Under the pieces are notes generated by a model that did no database searches, was not told the origin of the DNA, and saw only the letters and a list, made by a program, of their open reading frames with translations. 64,000 nucleotides of DNA, taken from Lonicera japonica (taxonomy: Eukaryota; Streptophyta; Magnoliopsida; Dipsacales; Caprifoliaceae). How positions within the stretch are numbered: the stretch's first letter is position 1; each line of letters starts with the position of its first letter. The translations under genes and the position numbers were made by a program. The stretch covers positions 33,634,833 through 33,698,832 of the forward strand of contig CM038466.1 in the NCBI GenBank assembly GCA_021464415.1, in the 5' to 3' direction. Of this stretch, positions 23,153 through 34,803 are shown piece by piece.

Positions 23153-26100
23153 TGTGACGCCTCGAATCCTGTTTCGAGATTTTCAACTCCAACACCCGAT
23201 TAATCACCAATGCCGTGCGCGACGGCTGGTTAAAATATTAAAATATCAACCTTTTAAAAAAATCCTTGGATAAAACTTGATTCGTTTGAAAAAACCCGTT
23301 TTATAAAATTTCGGTATGAGGAGTTCGTTTGAACAACAAACCGCCCTATAAATTTGAAACCATTTCCATACAAATAAAATTTCCAATCACAATTCGTCCA
23401 ATGAGGTCCCAATCCAAGCTAAAATACTACACACCATTGTCAATAATTATACATATAATCAAATTAAAGCTCAATTATACAAACGATATTTGAACTAGTA
23501 AAAGACAAGTTGTTTACGGACGACTATACATATCTAAGGTAATCAGAGGTCCTAAACTTCACAATCGTGCCATCCCCCAAGATGTACCTGCAAAACTGGG
23601 TTGAAAAATTGGAGTGAGCCAAACACGGGCTTAGTGGAAACTATATAGCTTGTATATATAAAAATTTGCGCCGTGGAAAGAATAGATGTAAGGTGTAGTA
23701 ATGAAAGTAATTTCCTTATTGCAATAAAGATCATATTATAACATGCCTTCCAATGTTTTCCTATCCCCGAAATATCATAAGATATATACTTAATTTAAAA
23801 TACAATTAAAAGCTAACTACAAACATAAAATAACTATAAGCCACAGATATACGGTGAAAGAAATATCGTTCAGATACAAATAGCCTTTAGTAAGAAAAAT
23901 ATATATATATATAAGAATCTGTTTGCTAGTTTATAAAACGTGGCATCTTAATTGTATCATCTAAAAACCTCTTACTCTCTCTCGGCGATCATTTCAACAA
24001 CTCGCAACTATCCAAGCATCCGCTAGGTCTATATTTTGTGGCCATTCACCCACGCGGCAGCAGGGCCTTTCGTTCATTTTCGTGCACGGTTTTGGGTCTT
24101 TCACCCAGGGGCACTTAGTCCCAACTTACGGCCCCAACCTTTAGAGACCAACCTGGGACCTACCATGGACTACGACCCCAACCGATGAACCACTGTGTCA
24201 AATAACTAATATAACGGTTCATATCGAACCCATCAACTAGCCAATTAAAACAAAAATGATGAAAAGCTATTTTTATTTCAAACATATACTTAATACACCC
24301 AAACTTGTATAAAGATTATAATTATCGCTTACGAAAGCACAGAATATCATAAATCTATATGCTTGGCTCAAAGATACGTTCAACATATATATACATCTAG
24401 AATACATGTATATACACACATATATACATCCAATCGTGTCCCTCCAGGACGATTCATAAATCACGTAGCCACTAAGGCTATACGCAATGAAGAAATCACC
24501 AAATGGTATGTTGTGGTGCCCAAATCCATGTAAATATATATACATATATATATTAAACCTCAAACAACGCATAAGAAATCTCATTCATATTTAAATAATA
24601 GAACCTTGTCAAACTTACATAAACCATGAATATATGTATATTCCAACATATATGGTTATGTCTCATATGTATATATATAGCTAGTGAATATATAAATATA
24701 TATATATCGCAGATCAAAAGGTTGTATCTATGTTGTACGTAAACTCACTTCGCCCAGTCCGTTAACTATTAACTTAATAAAAAAATACCATCCGTATGGG
24801 GAGTTTCATAGAGTGTCATCACATAGGCTCCAAGCCGGGTATAATATATTTTATAAGCTTTGAATTCAATAGAAACTTTCCCATATGTTTACTATACTTA
24901 GTTTACTCAAAATAAATTTATAAATCTGCCCAGCATAGTTACGGACTGGCGAGTAGTTAGCAAATCTTATAAATAAGAGGATAATAGTCAAAGTACAACA
25001 ATAACATCGCAAACACAAGTAATTATACCCACATCATACTTTTAATTCTATATATATATGACATCATATATATATATCAAAGTTACTACTCGCTATCGTA
25101 CTCGCATAAGTGGGTCATATGCAAACCATGCTTAAAACTCACGTATAATTCGGGCTTTAGGTATAAAAGTTATAATTAAGTTATAAATGACACAAATCAA
25201 CCAAATAATCAAAGCAAAACAGCCCCAACCCGCATGAATGTCTGATTTTCGAAATTAAGTGCAAAGCCCCAAAGTTTGGTTTGATTCAAAGTAAGTTATG
25301 TGTAATATCTTGAAAATAAGCTTGTATACTAGTGTTCCCACCTATTGAGGGTTAATCCCTTGAAGAATTGCAGCTGAGACGAGGCTGATTGAGCGAATCG
25401 AAAGCTATCCATTTCATCCATGGAAGAGGTGAAGGTGATGAAGGAGAAGATGAACATTGTTTGGAAATGGTGAGTAATGATGGAGCTCGATCATCATATC
25501 TGATCATCCGCAAAAACCCCCAAAATCTTCAGCTCTTTCTCTCTCTAGGAGCTCTTGGATGTTGGTGATGAAATGAGAAACAAGTGAAGATATACGTACA
25601 TATATATACTAATGTTCCATTTCTTGTGCACTATTCAAGCGCGTGGGACTTGCAGCGCTGAACTTTGGACGTCCATAACTTCTTGCTCGGATGTTCGATT
25701 GAGGTAATTTTTATGTCCACGGAAAGCTTATTCAGAGCTCTACAACTTCCTAGAAGGAAATGTCCTCGAATTCTGAACAGATAATTCCCAGTAATTCGAC
25801 GAAGTCAACACTTTAATGTTACCAAATGAACAACTAATAGCGATTGGCCTATTTCGCGCTCAATTTTGACCTAGCAGAAGTTCGAATTTGCCTTTGGCCA
25901 AAACATGAACGTTGTAGATTGCTTAAAAATCTAGGGTATTTAATGAACGAAAACTCAATCTGACGAGGAATGAAAGAGTTACGCTTCCTCCAAGTTAACC
26001 AAAAATTATGAATTCGAGTAAATTGAAAACTTACAATCTACATCCCGATTTCGACTCGAACCACCCGAATGACTTACGGTTATTCTAACATACTTAAATA

Positions 26101-26236
26101 TATTAATGTAGCTCCTCAGGAGTATTCGAGCCATTCCAATCATTTCGGAGCAAAATATGGTTATCCGAAGTCCACGTTTTGCCTTACACACGACTTGTAT
26201 CGCAATTTTCGATAAATAGAGACACGGGGTGTTACA
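23153..26236 (-). mobile_element. 5' LTR of element A (3084 bp)
   Basis: The minus strand begins TGTAACACCCCGTGTCTC at 26236 and ends GGCGTCACA at 23153. From about 23890 to 26236 it aligns with 17905-20285. The outer flank at 26237 is hAT transposase coding sequence, so the insertion interrupted that gene. Confidence 0.9.
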
Positions 26237-26334
26237 CTACGAGTAAGGCTAAGAACCTTAATAGCAAGCTTTTGCAAGTATGGTGTTGAACCTCTATAAG
26301 AAGACCACCACTCCACTCTACTAATAATAAATTA

Positions 26335-26585
26335 CTCCCTCCGTCCCAAATTGCTGGTCTCTTTTTCCATCTTTAGATGTCCCAAAATAAATATCCACTT
26401 TCCATAAAAGATAAATACATACCTATTTTTCCCTTTTGTACTTTCACTTTTCAAGAAAAAATTTTGAATAAAGAAAAGGGTAAAAAGGGAAGTCAATGTA
26501 AATTAAACAAAAAGTACAATAATGATGTTGGGTCCTTATTAAGTTGGATTTCCCAAAATGGACCAACAATTTGGGACGGAGGGAG
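26335..26585. mobile_element. Stowaway MITE (251 bp)
   Basis: Terminal inverted repeats CTCCCTCCGTCCCAAATTG and CAATTTGGGACGGAGGGAG are nearly perfect. TA dinucleotides at 26333-26334 and 26586-26587 form the target duplication. CTCCCTCCGTCCCA is the hallmark of plant Stowaway (Tc1/mariner) MITEs. It lies just upstream, in transcript sense, of the WW-containing hAT exon, probably inside an intron. Confidence 0.95.
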
Positions 26586-26641
26586 TAGTAAGTAATGGAA
26601 ACTTGGCTATAAAATAAATAATAAAAATAATACTTGCCCCC

Positions 26642-28169
26642 TGTGAGAATCCGCAAATGCGACTCTCGGGTCTCAATCCCGTGGTTTGGGAATCTGAAAT
26701 ATCAGAAAAGATTCCGTTGTTCCATTTGCTTATTATGGGTTGATAGTTCATATCGGGTGTCCCTCTATCCTATTTCTAGATGCAAGAGGGTTCATTCAAA
26801 GTCGCCAGTATGTTTTACGAGAAAATAGACAAAATAGTTGTGTAAGAGGAAAGGTTACAGATAAACATTTCTTTACATGTTTGTCAACAAAACCAGGATT
26901 CTATAGGGTTCGAAAACTATATTGCGGATTGGGAAGGTGTTAAGCACTCGTTTCGCCCTTTCAGTCTCTAGTGGTCTTATATGTTTATTCTATGTTGAAA
27001 TACTTAGATGCTTTTACTGACAATCTACTACTTCCCAAATAAAAACCCTAAATTTTGGAAAACGGAAAAAAGGATGAAAACTTTTGTATTTCGTGATCCG
27101 ATTGTTTTGGTTTTGAAACTGTAATACAAGTGACAAAGCTTATGTTTTGAAAAAGAGATTTCGGTATTATTTTCTCAGATAATAGTGTTGTTTTTTCTTA
27201 TATTGATTACTTTGGAAAAGTCCGAATCTTGTATCGGAACTAATTAAATATGGAATTCGAACTCTTTGAGGAGAGTTTTATCAGAAATATCGTAATCTAT
27301 AGGAAAGACGAGATATGTGTAAATTTAATTCCTAAGTAAGTTATATCAATCCGGGTTTTGAAAACCTAATTTTATCTGGACGATAATATTCTTACTTTTC
27401 TGGTTTTATAAATGATTTTATCAGGGCTTTTGTTTTGAAAATAGTAGACTATTTTGTAACTTGACAATAAGTTATTCAAATAAAATGTGGATAGAAAAAC
27501 AAAAATAAAACAGGTACACAAGTATATATTTTAAATACTATAAGAGACTTTCTTTACCTTACCGACGAGAATAATAATAAGAAAGAAAATATAATATGGC
27601 AGAGAGATCTCCGGTGATAATAATATTTTCTTTCTTAAGATATTTTCGAGAATTTGATTCCAAAAGTGAGACACGCCGAGTGTCAAGAATAGATTCGATA
27701 ATTCTTACAAAATAAGATGATCGTAGAATATACTTGATAGAAGACCAAAAAATCAGATAAAATGATAAAATTCTCATATCCCAAAATGCTATCCCTGAAC
27801 CCTTAGGGGTGTTGGCCTATTTATAGTGCTGGGAAGAGATTGTCGTGTGACAATTATCTAGAAAAGGCAAGTATCGCGCGACATTTAGGACAATGTCGCT
27901 CGACAAACGGCTAAAGTGACCCTTTTGACAGATTGATTTATCAGAAAGTGGTTAGTCTGTGTTTGGGAAACTTGTCGTGCAATATAAGAGAGATTGTCGC
28001 GTGACATACTGGTTTTGTCGCGCGATAATCCTACTTAAAAATAGGTTTGTTAGGCCAACAAACCCCTTCAGGCAGTTTTGGGTTCTTGGGTGGGGCCCAG
28101 ACTCCAAGAATTGTGCCTTTTCGATAGTCATTAGGGTTCTTGCGGGGGTCACGGATTGGGATGTCTACA
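26642..28169 (-). mobile_element. Solo LTR of the element C family (1528 bp)
   Basis: Termini TGTGAGAATCCGC (plus, left) and GATGTCTACA (right) match those of the LTR at 9200-10792, and the interior aligns along its length. It is flanked by CCCCC on both sides (26637-26641 and 28170-28174), a 5-bp target duplication. No internal region is present, so the element was removed by LTR-LTR recombination. The palindrome cluster is present but decayed. Confidence 0.93.
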
Positions 28170-29428
28170 CCCCCTAGTTGATCTTTGTCTAATTGCCACA
28201 GGCAACCCATAGCGACCGTCTGCTTCCTTATACTTGACCAATTCATCGGAAATTATATCATGTAATTTAAGACATGGGACTAACTTTTGAATGCATTTAT
28301 ACAACCCATCTAACCCTTCACTATTTGTTACTATTCTATTAGAGTTTGGATAAAAATATTCTGGTTCAAGTAATACCCGATTGCATGGGAGAGGCAATGA
28401 AGTTACACATTCTATATCTTATCAATAATTTTGAACACATCTTTATACTTAACTTCTTAATTATCAAATGATTTGGAAATGACTTATTTGGCTCTATTTA
28501 TAGCCTCATAGATGTATCCCATATGTGGCTTCCTTTCACCACCAACCAAACGAAGTACTTGCACTAAAGGGCCTGACACCTTGAGCTCGAAAACGACATT
28601 GTTCTAAAAAAGATGGCATTGAAACAATTTATAGCACTGGTTTACTTGAGGCCCCTTTGACCAGTTACTACTTGTCCAATCTTTTTATTTAAACATTATT
28701 TTCAAGTTGTTCTTCTGTTCATGTATCCTTAACAAAGTGATGAAAGTAGTCGTCAATCGAGTTTTTGCCGACTTAAACAACTCTTTCTTGTTCGTGAACT
28801 TTCTCGTCATGTCCACCACACTCGAATAGCAATAAATATATATGGTTAAAAATATTACCCTTTGGAAGGTCTTTTTCATGCTGCTTAACTTGAATATATC
28901 TTCCAACATCAAATCTCAACAATAGGTGGCACACAGACTCCATAAGTGCGGATACTTCACCTCCAAAAATTTCCCTATTAAAAAACATTTATTAGAGTAT
29001 ACTTATATTTAATTAAAAGCAAGATAAAACAATTCTACAAATTCAAAAGTACCTTACCGGCCAATACTTAGAAGATGCACTATTAGTGACAACTTACACC
29101 ACCTTAGATGGCCCAATATTTTCCACAAAATTCGAAAGTAACTCTAACATACTCTCCCCGATTTTTGAATAAGAATATGCATCTATAGATTCAGCAAACC
29201 ATACTTCATTTCGGATAATTCACCAAATAGTCTATCAATGTTCTTTCCCTCTTATCTTTCCACCCATCCACCATAATGGAACATCTGTTTTTTTTCCCAT
29301 GCTTGTTCATGATCTTTCATTGCCTCACGGGTAGTTTCCACCTATTTCTTAAGTAAAGGAATTCTTAACTCATAATAGTTAAGGGCTTCATGCCTGGGCC
29401 TTATTGTCCAATTGGTTTCAATAATCGT

Positions 29429-30075
29429 TAGGGGTCTTTTTGGTTTCGGTGGGGGTAGAAACTAAAGTACCCTAAACCCAAACCAAATGTGAAAATTCAG
29501 TTTCGGTTCGGTTTTATTCGGTTTTGATATATGTTTTTTTTCCTAAATTAATTTAACATAGCAATGTAGTACTAATAATAATATAAGATTGGTTCATATT
29601 CAAATTAAAGTCATGTTTTTTTAGAAAAAATGAGCAAACATATGTATACCATGTTTTCTATTTAGTTACTATTTTATTTGTACATTTATAAGAATAAAAC
29701 ACATTAAATAAAATGATGAATTATTTTTCCATCATATATGTGATAAAAAAAATCTCAATATTATGTAGTTAATTCAATAATAAGGACACACGTTAATGAC
29801 TCTTTTTTTTTAAGATGATCCCAATAAGGAACATATTCTTATAAAAAGTCATCTTTTTTGTATTATAGTATAACTAATGTGTACCTTTAAAGTATCTATT
29901 AATATTTTTTATACATAATTCGGTTGGGTTCGGTTTAGTTCGGTTTTGGACTAGCTTGCCCCAAACCTTAACCAAACTATTCGGTTTTGGTTTTTTTTGG
30001 GTTTGGGATTTTACAAATCGGTATTGATTGGTTTGGTCTGTATGGTTGGTTTTCGGATTGGCCTTAAAACCCTTA
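29429..30075. mobile_element. Non-autonomous hAT MITE (647 bp) in the transposase pseudogene
   Basis: The ends are TAGGGGTCTTTTTGGTTTCG and, inverted, TAAGGGTTTTAAGGCC. Flanks ATAATCGT and ATCATGGT are an 8-bp target duplication with two mismatches. Removing the element restores the hAT reading frame across the site (SFATMI then ETNWT). The element at 54890-55644 is the same family in opposite orientation, with the characteristic GGTTCGGTTTTGG-type subterminal repeats. Confidence 0.85.
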
Positions 30076-30655
30076 ATCATGGTAGCAAAGCTTTTATACT
30101 TTATCGCATTAAAAGGGATCCCCGCATAATAGAACCACCTTGCTACCTGTGTGCAAGCTCGATCCTTTAGCTCATTTTTCGCTGTAGTATTAATGTTTAA
30201 TCTCATTTGTTGGCCCTTCATTTTTAGCACCACCACCTCAAGATCGGGTGTAAAATAACAATCCATCGGTCCATTTTATTTTGGACCTTTTAACGTATTA
30301 CTCCCTAAATGCGAACTTTCCGTTTATTGTCGCTTGTTAGAAACTTCTATAATTTCATCATCCCCGTCTTCATCATTACTAACACCAATATCATCAAAAT
30401 CTGGAACCATGTTCATATTATCCTTTAGTTACTTCATTTGATCAAATTGTTCTCTAACTTCTTTTTTAATGTCATTAGGACATTTTGGGCAAATGTTGGC
30501 ATTCCTAAAACTACTAATAAGATGTTATTTTGCCAGATATATGCCACCTATCAATTTTTTTTCACAAAAAGTGCAAATGGTCGTATTTTTATCTTCAGGA
30601 TTCTTCATAATGAAATATGCCTATACTGGATCTTTTCTCGTGTCACTAGTCATTG

Positions 30656-31375
30656 AACTTTACCTAATGACAAAATGAGAATAAAACACTTATAATTAAG
30701 AACCTAGTGTTATAATACACTCACTGCCAATGCCAATGCCAAAGCCAAAATTTGGCAACCAAACTGCCTACTGAGTACTGCCCTACTAACTAGAAAAATT
30801 ATATAACACTTTTAATTTAAGAATTCGTGTAAATTAAATCAAAAATTGAAGCAATCTTATAAAGCGAAACATAAAATTAAAAGAAAGAAAGAAAAATAAC
30901 AAGAAAAACATAACAAAAATATAGAGAAAAAAATTTAACATGAGGTGCAGAAATTGACATGTGAGGAAAACAAAAAACGTGACCTGTTCTTCCAAGGAAA
31001 AGAACAAGTGAGGAGAAAAAAAATTAGCAGCGTCACAACGTGAGAGGAGAAGAAATAAGAAATAGATGGAGAAGTACTTGTGTGTGAGATCAACTTTGAG
31101 GAAGAAGAGAAATTACTTGAGGAGCAGGGTTTTTGCACTTTTATTTCAATTAGGTTTAAGTCCAAAAAGGCAAAACACAACTTTTTTGAAAAAAAAAAGT
31201 CAAAACATATATATAAAAAAAAAGAAACAGAAAAGGCATGCTTAGCTTCAAAAAGCCTTCACCTTGAGCCTAGGTGCCAAAAGCCCTCGCCTTGCTAAAC
31301 GTGCTGCACCTTGCACTTTGTAATAGGCCACTCCTTCTTAGTGCGCATTGCGCTTAGGCGTGCTTTTGACAACTA
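30656..31375 (-). other. Presumed 5' region and right end of the interrupted hAT element
   Basis: Upstream of the transposase start there is AT-rich sequence with no gene, then a segment rich in GCCTAGG/CGCTTAGGCG-like subterminal motifs (31230-31370). It ends CTTTTGACAACTA at 31375, which in reverse reads TAGTTGTCAAAAGC, a plausible hAT terminus. The partner end is outside the window, so the boundary cannot be tested here. Confidence 0.35.
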
Positions 31376-32166
31376 TGCAACTTAACAAACAACACAATGT
31401 TAACATTCCGTCAAATTCTAGGAAGTTAAGAATTAGTTGGACGCTAATGCCTTAATCAATCTGAGTCCGTCTAAAGTTAATGGGCGCTCTTATTAATTTA
31501 TGGGGGCTAACAAAAGCCCAATTTAATTGAACACAATCTGACCAACCCAAAACAAAACAAGTTAACCCAACCTAACCCAATTATTAACACTACCAAAATT
31601 CTCAATACCCCTAAACGTCTTCTACATTACCAACTGTGTGCGCGCGAGTTCTCTTCTCTCCCAGAGCCGTTGCTTGCCCTACGTCTTATAACCTTTTCGT
31701 TGCCGCCAGTATACTCTCTCTCCTTCACAAAATCTCACTCAAGCTATCTATTTATTTTCAAATTAGTACACCATATAAATTTTTTTGTGTCTATAATATA
31801 TACTAGCTTACGACCACACTTTAGGCTTGTACAATAGAATACATAGTAGTAAGTAAATGTATTTTATATGTCTTGGTTAGGAATTCAAATCCTATATTTA
31901 GCATTATTTTATAGTAATTTTTAAGGTAGTTTAGGCAATTTTGTGTATGTACCAATGTTTTAAAAAATGGTTGATTCGTACGAGGCAAGGCGAGGTGGGT
32001 GAGTCAAGCCTTGAGGCTTATGGGTCAGCTAATATTTTTAAAGCTTACAAGTCAGTTGGGTGAGGTGACCGAGTTAACTCGGTAAGAGACGGACGAGTCA
32101 CATTCAACGTGTTTTTACCCTTTTTTTTACTTTTCTAATTTTTTTAACTTTCAATTATTACTTTTA
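31376..32166. other. Intergenic DNA, no recognised gene
   Basis: No coding signal. At 31963-32100 there is a CGAGGCAAGGCGAGG-type stretch beginning CAATGTTTTAAAAAA. A similar stretch occurs inverted near 56260-56350, so both may be ends of one degraded hAT-like family. Confidence 0.3.
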
Positions 32167-33584
32167 GGGGTTATTTGTTTCAACCACTTAAATCTGAAAA
32201 ATTGCATCTTAAAGTTTTCAAATTTAAGTGGTGTGAAAGTTGTTTGGTTGGCAAAATAAATAAGTGATTTGCCACTTAAATCTAAAAAATTGCATCCAAA
32301 ATTTTAAGTAGCCCTGAAATTTAAAAACACCCCATTACAAAATACGTATTTTACCCTCGTTAAACCCTAAAAACACACCTCTCTTCTCCTTTTCTCATTT
32401 TCCTCGCAGCTTCAGCTTCAACTTCTCTTCTCTGCTTCAGCTTCTTCTCTTCTACGCATCGACGCCGATGTAGCTTCTTCACTCTTTTCTCTTCCACATA
32501 CGTCGGAGGTACACTTTTTTCTTTCCCTTCATTCTTCTTCTTAATTAGTTTGGGTATTTGATTAGTTTTTAAGGCTTTGTTTATGATTCATTTGGGTGTT
32601 TGATTAAACATAGAATTATTAGATTTCCCACCTTACCTAGAATTCTCACCTTACCTAGTTGAAGGCAGAAAACAATGGGGGGACAGTGCTGCATACATAG
32701 CAATATTGAAGAATTGTGATTGTACAGAACAATATTGAAAAATTGAATAATGAATTCCATAGGTTTTCAGGTATTTAATATTTAAGGTTTCAAACCAATT
32801 CAACCCCACCTGTTTTTCAATCCAATTCACTACCAGCGTGTTAATTTAGTGTAGTCCATGCATATACTAAAGATATATATATATTATTTGTGAGATTCGC
32901 CCAATCCATATACTAGATATATATATATATGAAAGAAGAAAAAAGAGACCATCAAATTTTCTCAGTCAACTTTTTAAAAGAATTATAAGAAAAAACAACT
33001 CTTTTTTTTAATCTTTTTTAATATCTGCACTAGTGCTTATGATGATACTTCTTCTGATGTTTTCTCAAAATATACGAGAAAGATAAAACAAAATTTAAGT
33101 ATCGCTGGCAAGCATTGGTACAAATATTTTTTCTGTTTTTACACATTAAATGCTTACAGCCGCGGTGTTAACCCCAGTGAGTTTCCTGGTGGCTGCTTTC
33201 TGATGCAGCATTGCTTGCATTGCTGTTGGTGCATACATGCTTTTAAGTGTTGAAAATTGTGGTTTTTTTTCAAGTTAGGTTGTTTCTATGAATTTAGGAA
33301 AGCCTCTGTTTGTTTTCATTTTGTCTGAAATTTAACGGATGGGTTCTTAGGGATAAGAAAAAAGCATTATTAATTAATAAAAGCCTCTAAAAGCTGATTC
33401 ATTTAAATTATATGATCTTTTTTTATTTAGAATCATTTGATTTAAATAAATTAATAAGAGCAAAATTGTCATATTGAAAAAAATTAGTTTTCAGATGTGT
33501 TATATTCAAACAAATAACATTTTTTCAGATACAGTTTTCAGAAGTAAACAAATAGTTTTTTCAGATGTTTTATCAAACGCCATC
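32167..33584. mobile_element. PIF/Harbinger-like element (about 1.4 kb)
   Basis: Left end GGGGTTATTTGTTTC and inverted right end GATGGCGTTTGATAAAACA are followed by ATCTGAAAA in both arms. TTA flanks each side (32164-32166, 33585-33587), the Harbinger target duplication. No transposase is recognised inside. Part of it, including the right end, is duplicated at 42733-43070. The inverted repeats are imperfect, so the assignment is tentative. Confidence 0.5.
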
Positions 33585-34132
33585 TTAGAAAAAAAGGTAA
33601 CATTAGAATTTGAAATTGTACTTAATGCTTAGTTCGTAAATATTGTATGTAATATACAATTTTTCTCTCAAAAGAGTTTTTTACGAAACATATTTATGAA
33701 TAGGAGAATCGTATTAGTTAACAAAAATAGTGGACAACAATTAAAATTGCATATATTTTTAAAAGAAAAGTAAGTTGTATTATATAATATCTAAACTTGT
33801 AATCCGGAACTCCATCAAATGCAAAGTTTATTAAATCTTTATCCAACTAATCCTTATCTTGTTCGATCGCGCTTAATCTTTACTCAACTAATTTCTTTCC
33901 TAACCTATCCCACATAATTCATATCTCACTAATTCCAACTTTTATTTTATCCAGCCTTTGCATTGGTACAAATATTTTTTTATGTTTTTACACATCAAAT
34001 GGTTACAGCTGCGGTGTTTTACCCTGGTGAGTTTCCTAGTGGCTGCCATCTGATGCAGCATTCCTTGTATTGTTGTTGGTGCATACATGCTTTTAACTGT
34101 TGAAAATTGTAGTTTTTTTCAAGTTAGGTTAT
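33110..34132. repeat. Tandem duplication (about 850 bp), second copy interrupted by the CRM element
   Basis: 33110-33285 and 33958-34132 align closely (GCATTGGTACAAATATTTTT, TGATGCAGCATT, GGTGCATACATGCTTTTAA). The second copy then resumes at 42728 and matches 33286-33957 up to about 43445. The CRM element therefore inserted into the right-hand copy, and the left-hand copy shows the uninterrupted sequence. Confidence 0.85.
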
Positions 34133-34794
34133 TGATGAGCCCAAGGATAGCACTGACGCTGGATCATGGAGTGAAGGCTATACCGATCCCATCCGGGTTC
34201 CAAGTGGTCCAATCACTCGAGCTAGAGCCAAGAAGATCAAGGAGGCACTTATGACCATGGTCCAAGAGATGATGAGCAAAGCTGAAGCATAGAGGAGCAT
34301 TAAAGGGAATCGGGCTCAAGAATGGAAGACATTGCTTAAAGGCCCAATTAAAGATGTTCAAAATAGCAGCCCAAGAGATTAAAAAACATGTATTAGCTAA
34401 ATGGGCTGGGCTAGGCTTTGTTTATTTTAAGTTTAGTTTATGTTTAGCTTTGTTTGGGCCAAATTATGTGGAAAACCCATTAATTTCGTTTTGTTTATTT
34501 TCCTAGACCTAATAGGTTTAATTACTCCTATTTAAAGGAGCTAACGCTATGGTTTTGAGCAGCTTCTGATTAATTAAATTTTCGAGTGATTTTCACCTCT
34601 TGCGTTCTAAGAACATTTTGAACAGCTAGAATTAGGGTTCTTATTGTTCTTCGACTTAGCAATCAATTAATCCATCGATTGATTGTTTGTCTTCGACTAT
34701 ACCAAGGTTCTTTCTCGTTTTCGGGATTGGGTTGAGGTTCCACCTCCATTAACTTCGCATGATTCCAAATTTCTTGCGTCTTCATACGTTAAGA
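34133..34794 (+). mobile_element. 5' LTR of element D, missing its last ~49 bp
   Basis: It starts TGATGAGCCC and aligns to the 3' LTR until CATACGTTAAG. The terminal part present at 42679-42727 is absent, and sequence goes straight to GTATCAGAG. A promoter-like TATTTAAAGGAG lies near 34530. The first 130 bp equal the last part of the pol frame, here without its gene. Confidence 0.85.
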
Positions 34795-34803
34795 GTATCA
34801 GAG
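34795..34803 (+). other. Primer binding site of element D
   Basis: GTATCAGAG next to the truncated 5' LTR matches the initiator tRNA-Met-type site TATCAGAGC for eight bases. The deletion at the LTR end may have altered the spacing. Confidence 0.55.

Larger units (their letters stand above)
17905..26236 (-). mobile_element. Element A: large non-autonomous LTR element (LARD-like)
   Basis: Two long LTRs (17905-20285, truncated by element B; 23153-26236, complete at 3084 bp) flank only 2.87 kb of internal DNA. On the minus strand a PBS follows the right LTR and a purine tract precedes the left LTR, so both retroviral priming sites are present. No gag, protease, RT or integrase domain is recognised inside. 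The combination of long LTRs, priming sites and no pol fits a large retrotransposon derivative mobilised by a relative. The purine tract and LTR start (GGAGGGGAGAT then TGTAACACCCC) look like those of Tekay/Del chromoviruses, a possible partner. By eye about 8 differences occur in 225 bp of LTR alignment. Confidence 0.85.
26237..30655 (-). pseudogene. hAT transposase pseudogene (BED finger, DUF659 type) with nested insertions
   Basis: From 30655 down: MTSDTRKDPV, a stop, then a BED zinc finger (TICTFCEKK, ISG, NICPKCPNDIKKEVRE), an acidic linker, and CTQVARWFYYAGIPFNAIKY with SFATMI, the usual hAT lead into DUF659. After the MITE at 29429-30075 the frame resumes with TNWTIRP, ELRIPLLKK, EAMKDHEQAWEK, and then AYSYSKIGESMLELLSNFVE. 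Later exons give YIYEAINRAK, LLEPEYFYPNSNRI and KYKEADGRYGLPVAIRQRST. Left of the solo LTR and Stowaway, VEWWSSYRGSTPYLQKLAIK follows. Element A then cuts the gene before the C-terminal dimerisation domain. Stops and frameshifts are frequent, so it is inactive. Confidence 0.88.
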
